From contig CAYZQS010000060.1 of the NCBI GenBank assembly GCA_964480735.1, positions 1 through 15,217 on the forward strand: a stretch of 15,217 bases of DNA, written 5' to 3'. Source of the DNA: UBA5972 sp964480735. Lineage in GTDB: Bacteria > Pseudomonadota > Alphaproteobacteria > Rhodobacterales > Rhodobacteraceae. This document shows positions 12,565 through 15,217 of this stretch, in pieces. The notes below the pieces were generated by a model, which worked only from the letters and a program-made list of their open reading frames with translations, searched no databases and was not told where the DNA came from. The translations under genes and the position numbers were made by a program. Numbering within the stretch: the first letter of the stretch is position 1; the number at the start of each line of letters is the position of its first letter.

Positions 12565-13920
12565 TTACTTAGCCAATGCGGTTTTCGCCGCTGATAATAC
12601 ATCCTGTGCCCGCAACCAGCCGCCGGACCCGCGCGGCAGCAAACCGGCGGCGCGGCTTGCATGGGTCTGCGCATCTTTGAACCGGACCAGCAAAGCATAT
12701 CGTTCAGCGGTTACTAAAGAGGCCATACCGTTATTACCAGCCTTGGCATAGGCAACCGCCAGATCCCGTAGCATCCGCGCATCACGGGCGTCCATTCGTC
12801 TGGCTTTTTTAAGAACATCAAGGGCGGCGCGATTGCCGGATTTGGTGTTGTTGGCCAGCAGGGCCCGCCCGTATCCGGCGATGATCAGCGGTTCCTTTGG
12901 TGCCAGCGCCACAGCGCGTTTGTAAGAGGCAACCGCCGCTGACTTTTGCCCGCTTTCCAGCAGGATTTGCCCCTTCAATTCGTGGTAGTAGGCGTCGTTG
13001 GGGCGTCGGGCCAGCAAAGCGTTGATGTTGGCCAGCGCTTTTGTGCGGTTTGCCAGCCGGTGATAGGCAATGGCGCGGGTCAAAAGGGCGGCTTCTGATT
13101 TATCACTGTTTTTGACCTTGCGCAGGCTGGCGGTCGGATTGCCCAGAAAGCCGTTGAACTTTGCCACCATCCGGGCGTGCCAGTATTTCAGGGTTTTGGT
13201 GGTTTGGGTCGATCTGTCGCCGTAAGCCGCAACCTCGCCCTGCAGGGCGCGAATGCGTTGACGGCTTAGCGGATGGGTCAGCGTGTACGGGTCCTGACGG
13301 CCGATGGATAAGACCTCCTGCCCGCGAAAAATCTCCAGAACGTTAAGGGCCGCCGCGGGGTTGATATTTGCCCGGGCCAAATAGCGTGCACCAATCTTAT
13401 CCGCTGTGATTTCCTGGGCCCGCGTATGGGACAAAAACCCGCGCAAGGCGGCACCGGATGTGCCCGCGGCCAGACCGCTGGCGGCCTCGGGTGAACCGGA
13501 TGCGGCCACCGCAAGGCTGAGCAACAGGCCAAGACCGGCGGCGCTGGCCGCACTTTGCTGGGCAATGCCGCGCCGGATAATATGCCCGCTGGTGATGTGG
13601 GCCAGTTCGTGGGACATCACCGATTGCAGCATGTCCAGGGTCGTCATCCGTGTGATCAGCCCGCTGTGAACGAAAATATTGCGACTGTTGATCACAAAGG
13701 CATTCAGCGTGCGGTCATTCACCACCAAAACCTGAATTGAATTGCTGCCCATACCGGCGGATTTCAAAACCGGGGCCATCACCCGCTTCAGCGTTGCCTC
13801 GATTTCAGCATCACGGATCAGACCCTGCGCGACAGCAGGTTGACCAAACAACAGCCCCGCCACCAAGAACGCTGCGGTCAGCGCTCGGCCGGATTTGCGG
13901 GATATAAGCGTAGCAATCAC
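12565..13920 (-). CDS. M48 family periplasmic metalloprotease with TPR repeats (BepA-like)
   Basis: A secreted zinc protease of about 451 residues. A signal peptide (about 1-31, ending QPAVA before QGL) precedes the M48 domain with HELAH (104-108, in MSHELAHITSGH); the third zinc ligand is probably Glu170 in AQEITADKIG. The C-terminal third is alpha-helical with TPR-like repeats. This is the layout of BepA/YfgC, which controls outer-membrane protein assembly. The start is uncertain: GTG 13920 gives MIATLISRKSGRALTAAF, a normal signal peptide, with AAGG 11 bases ahead; a TTG at 13965 would give an odd 15-residue extension. It pairs with the downstream dsbA-like gene, which fits a role in envelope protein quality control. 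Confidence 0.9.
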   Translation of the reverse strand: MIATLISRKSGRALTAAFLVAGLLFGQPAVAQGLIRDAEIEATLKRVMAPVLKSAGMGSNSIQVLVVNDRTLNAFVINSRNIFVHSGLITRMTTLDMLQSVMSHELAHITSGHIIRRGIAQQSAASAAGLGLLLSLAVAASGSPEAASGLAAGTSGAALRGFLSHTRAQEITADKIGARYLARANINPAAALNVLEIFRGQEVLSIGRQDPYTLTHPLSRQRIRALQGEVAAYGDRSTQTTKTLKYWHARMVAKFNGFLGNPTASLRKVKNSDKSEAALLTRAIAYHRLANRTKALANINALLARRPNDAYYHELKGQILLESGQKSAAVASYKRAVALAPKEPLIIAGYGRALLANNTKSGNRAALDVLKKARRMDARDARMLRDLAVAYAKAGNNGMASLVTAERYALLVRFKDAQTHASRAAGLLPRGSGGWLRAQDVLSAAKTALAK

Positions 13921-13939
13921 AGTTTTCGTTGACCTTCGG

Positions 13940-13965
13940 TTGGTGCCCTGAGACAACAACACCAA
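13940..13965. promoter_or_regulatory. Inverted repeat between divergent M48 and aminotransferase genes
   Basis: TTGGTG (13940-13945) and CACCAA (13960-13965) form a six-base dyad with 14 bases between. It lies in the 68-bp space between the two divergent starts. Size and place suit an operator, but six bases can arise by chance. Confidence 0.3.
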
Positions 13966-13988
13966 ACGGGTGCAAAAGGCAAATAAAC

Positions 13989-15143
13989 ATGCGGTTATCC
14001 GGACGCAGCGGGGTTGATCCGTTCATTGTGATGGACGTGATGGAGGCTGCGCGCCGGCACGAGGCCGCGGGCCATTCGGTTGTTCACATGGAAGTGGGAC
14101 AGCCGGGAACCGGCGCGCCAAAACAGGCGGTCGCGGCGCTGACACAGATCATGCAGACCGATCCCCTTGGGTATACCGTGGCGTTGGGACTGCCAGAGCT
14201 GCGCACGCGAATTTCACAGCACTATCGTGACTGGTACGATGTGTTGGTTCCAGCAGAGCGGATAATCGTCACCGCGGGATCGTCAGGCGCGTTTCTTTTG
14301 GCTTTTACCTGCCTGTTTGACGCCGGGCAGCGTGTGGCCATCGGCGATCCGGGTTACCCCAGCTACCGGAATATCTTAAAGGCGCTGAGCCTGAAACCGG
14401 TCAGTATTGAAACGGATATGAAAAGCCGGTTTCAACCAACGCCGCCGCAGGTTCTGGAACTGGATGATCTGGCCGGTCTTCTGGTGGCCTCGCCCGCCAA
14501 CCCAACCGGCTCGATGCTTGACAAACCCGCGCTGGCAGCGCTGATCAATGCTTGCAGCGCACGCGATATTGCTTTCATTTCAGATGAAATTTATCACGGC
14601 ATCACCTATGACAATCGCGCAACCACGGCGCTTGAAATCAGCGACGATGTGATCGTGATCAACTCGTTTTCCAAGTATTTTTCCATGACAGGCTGGCGAA
14701 TTGGCTGGATGGTGGTGCCCGAGACGCATGTTCGCCAAATCGAGCGGCTGGCACAAAATATGTTTATCTGTGCGCCGCACGCATCCCAGTTGTGCGCATT
14801 GGCGGCGTTGGATTGTGGGCCGGAACTTAGGGCCAATCTGCGCGTTTACCGGCAAAACCGGGCGTTGATGCTGGACGGATTGCCCAGGGCCGGTTTCAAA
14901 AGTTTTGCACCGCCTGATGGCGCGTTTTATGTCTATGCGGATGTTTCGGAATTTACAGACGACAGCCGCGCGCTGGCCGATGAAATTCTTCACGGTGCCG
15001 GGGTGGCGGTGACGCCGGGACTTGATTTTGACCCGCTGCGCGGTGCGCAGACATTGCGATTTTCCTATGCCCGATCAACGGCGGACATCAAAGAAGGCTT
15101 GATGCGCCTGCAAAAATATATGCAAGCCCGGGCGGCGCGTTGA
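13989..15143 (+). CDS. Pyridoxal phosphate-dependent aminotransferase, class I/II
   Basis: A 384-residue fold-type I aminotransferase. Seen in order are HMEVGQPGTGAP near the N-terminus, the cofactor loop TAGSSGAFLL, the GDPGYPSYRNI substrate stretch, ASPANPTGSML, SDEIYHGITY with the Asp that contacts the pyridine nitrogen, and SFSKYFSMTGWRIGW with the Schiff-base lysine at residue 229. The C-terminal arginine in LRFSYARS would bind the substrate carboxylate. The substrate cannot be told; relatives use aspartate, alanine or aromatic amino acids. Start ATG 13989 (MRLSGRSGVDPF) is preferred over 13929, which overlaps the divergent promoter region; AAAAGG lies about 9 bases ahead. Confidence 0.93.
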   Translation: MRLSGRSGVDPFIVMDVMEAARRHEAAGHSVVHMEVGQPGTGAPKQAVAALTQIMQTDPLGYTVALGLPELRTRISQHYRDWYDVLVPAERIIVTAGSSGAFLLAFTCLFDAGQRVAIGDPGYPSYRNILKALSLKPVSIETDMKSRFQPTPPQVLELDDLAGLLVASPANPTGSMLDKPALAALINACSARDIAFISDEIYHGITYDNRATTALEISDDVIVINSFSKYFSMTGWRIGWMVVPETHVRQIERLAQNMFICAPHASQLCALAALDCGPELRANLRVYRQNRALMLDGLPRAGFKSFAPPDGAFYVYADVSEFTDDSRALADEILHGAGVAVTPGLDFDPLRGAQTLRFSYARSTADIKEGLMRLQKYMQARAAR

Positions 15144-15217
15144 TCGGATTTATGGGCTGGGTGGCCTTGGACGGTGGGTAGTTGCGCCGAAAATAGACAC
15201 CGATATTTGCCAAAATA

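Noticed and set aside
1..15217. CRISPR array, rRNA or riboswitch
   Set aside because: No regularly spaced repeats, rRNA stretches or recognisable aptamer motifs were seen.
15144..15217. Possible further gene at the right edge
   Set aside because: Only 74 bases remain, with no start and ribosome site or conserved frame that can be supported.

Overview
The window looks like chromosomal DNA of an alphaproteobacterium, most likely Rhodobacterales (a Roseobacter or Paracoccus relative). The grounds are an NDUFA12-type complex I accessory gene followed directly by mlaD and a DUF2155 gene, the accB-accC-aat cluster, a ClpP N-terminus of the rhodobacterial kind, and high-GC codon use throughout. This is inference from protein resemblance and gene order; no database search was possible. 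Two runs of exactly 100 N (3128-3227 and 6183-6282) are assembly gaps. They interrupt merR and clpP and appear shorter than the sequence really missing.

Layout. 1-795 is the 3' part of nnrD (NAD(P)H-hydrate repair), cut by the window edge. 910-994 is tRNA-Leu(UAG), and only 24 nt later starts tig (trigger factor, 1019-2350), so the two probably share one transcript. Next on the minus strand is a small four-helix membrane protein resembling part of heme-copper oxidase subunit I (2542-2928). A mercury-resistance module follows: merR on the minus strand (3065-3283, split by a gap), a textbook MerR promoter/operator, then merT, merP, merF and merA on the plus strand (3361-5858). No merB, merC, merD or merE is visible, so the module would handle inorganic Hg(II) only. 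After it come clpP (split by the second gap) and clpX. In many proteobacteria tig, clpP and clpX are direct neighbours, so the mer module and the small membrane gene look inserted into that block.

From 7982 to 9210 three short genes follow on the plus strand: NDUFA12-like, mlaD and DUF2155, tightly spaced or overlapping. They face a minus-strand block read as M48 metalloprotease (13920-12565), DsbA-like thiol oxidoreductase (12557-11808), accB, accC and aat. aat and the DUF2155 gene overlap tail to tail by 64 bp. A PLP-dependent aminotransferase (13989-15143) diverges from the M48 gene. The last 74 bases hold nothing I can identify.

Functionally the window is mostly housekeeping: protein folding and turnover (Tig, ClpXP, Aat, which makes N-degrons, and the envelope M48/DsbA pair), fatty-acid synthesis (AccBC) and envelope lipid transport (MlaD). 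On top sits an accessory detoxification module in which MerP binds periplasmic Hg(II), MerT and MerF carry it inward and MerA reduces it to Hg(0), under MerR control. I found no clearly new system. The most interesting points are the mer insertion and its operator, the heme-copper-like mini-protein with Fnr/Nnr-like dyads upstream, operator-like AT-rich repeats between convergent 3' ends, a perfect 10-bp dyad in front of clpX, and the tRNA-Leu/tig dicistron.
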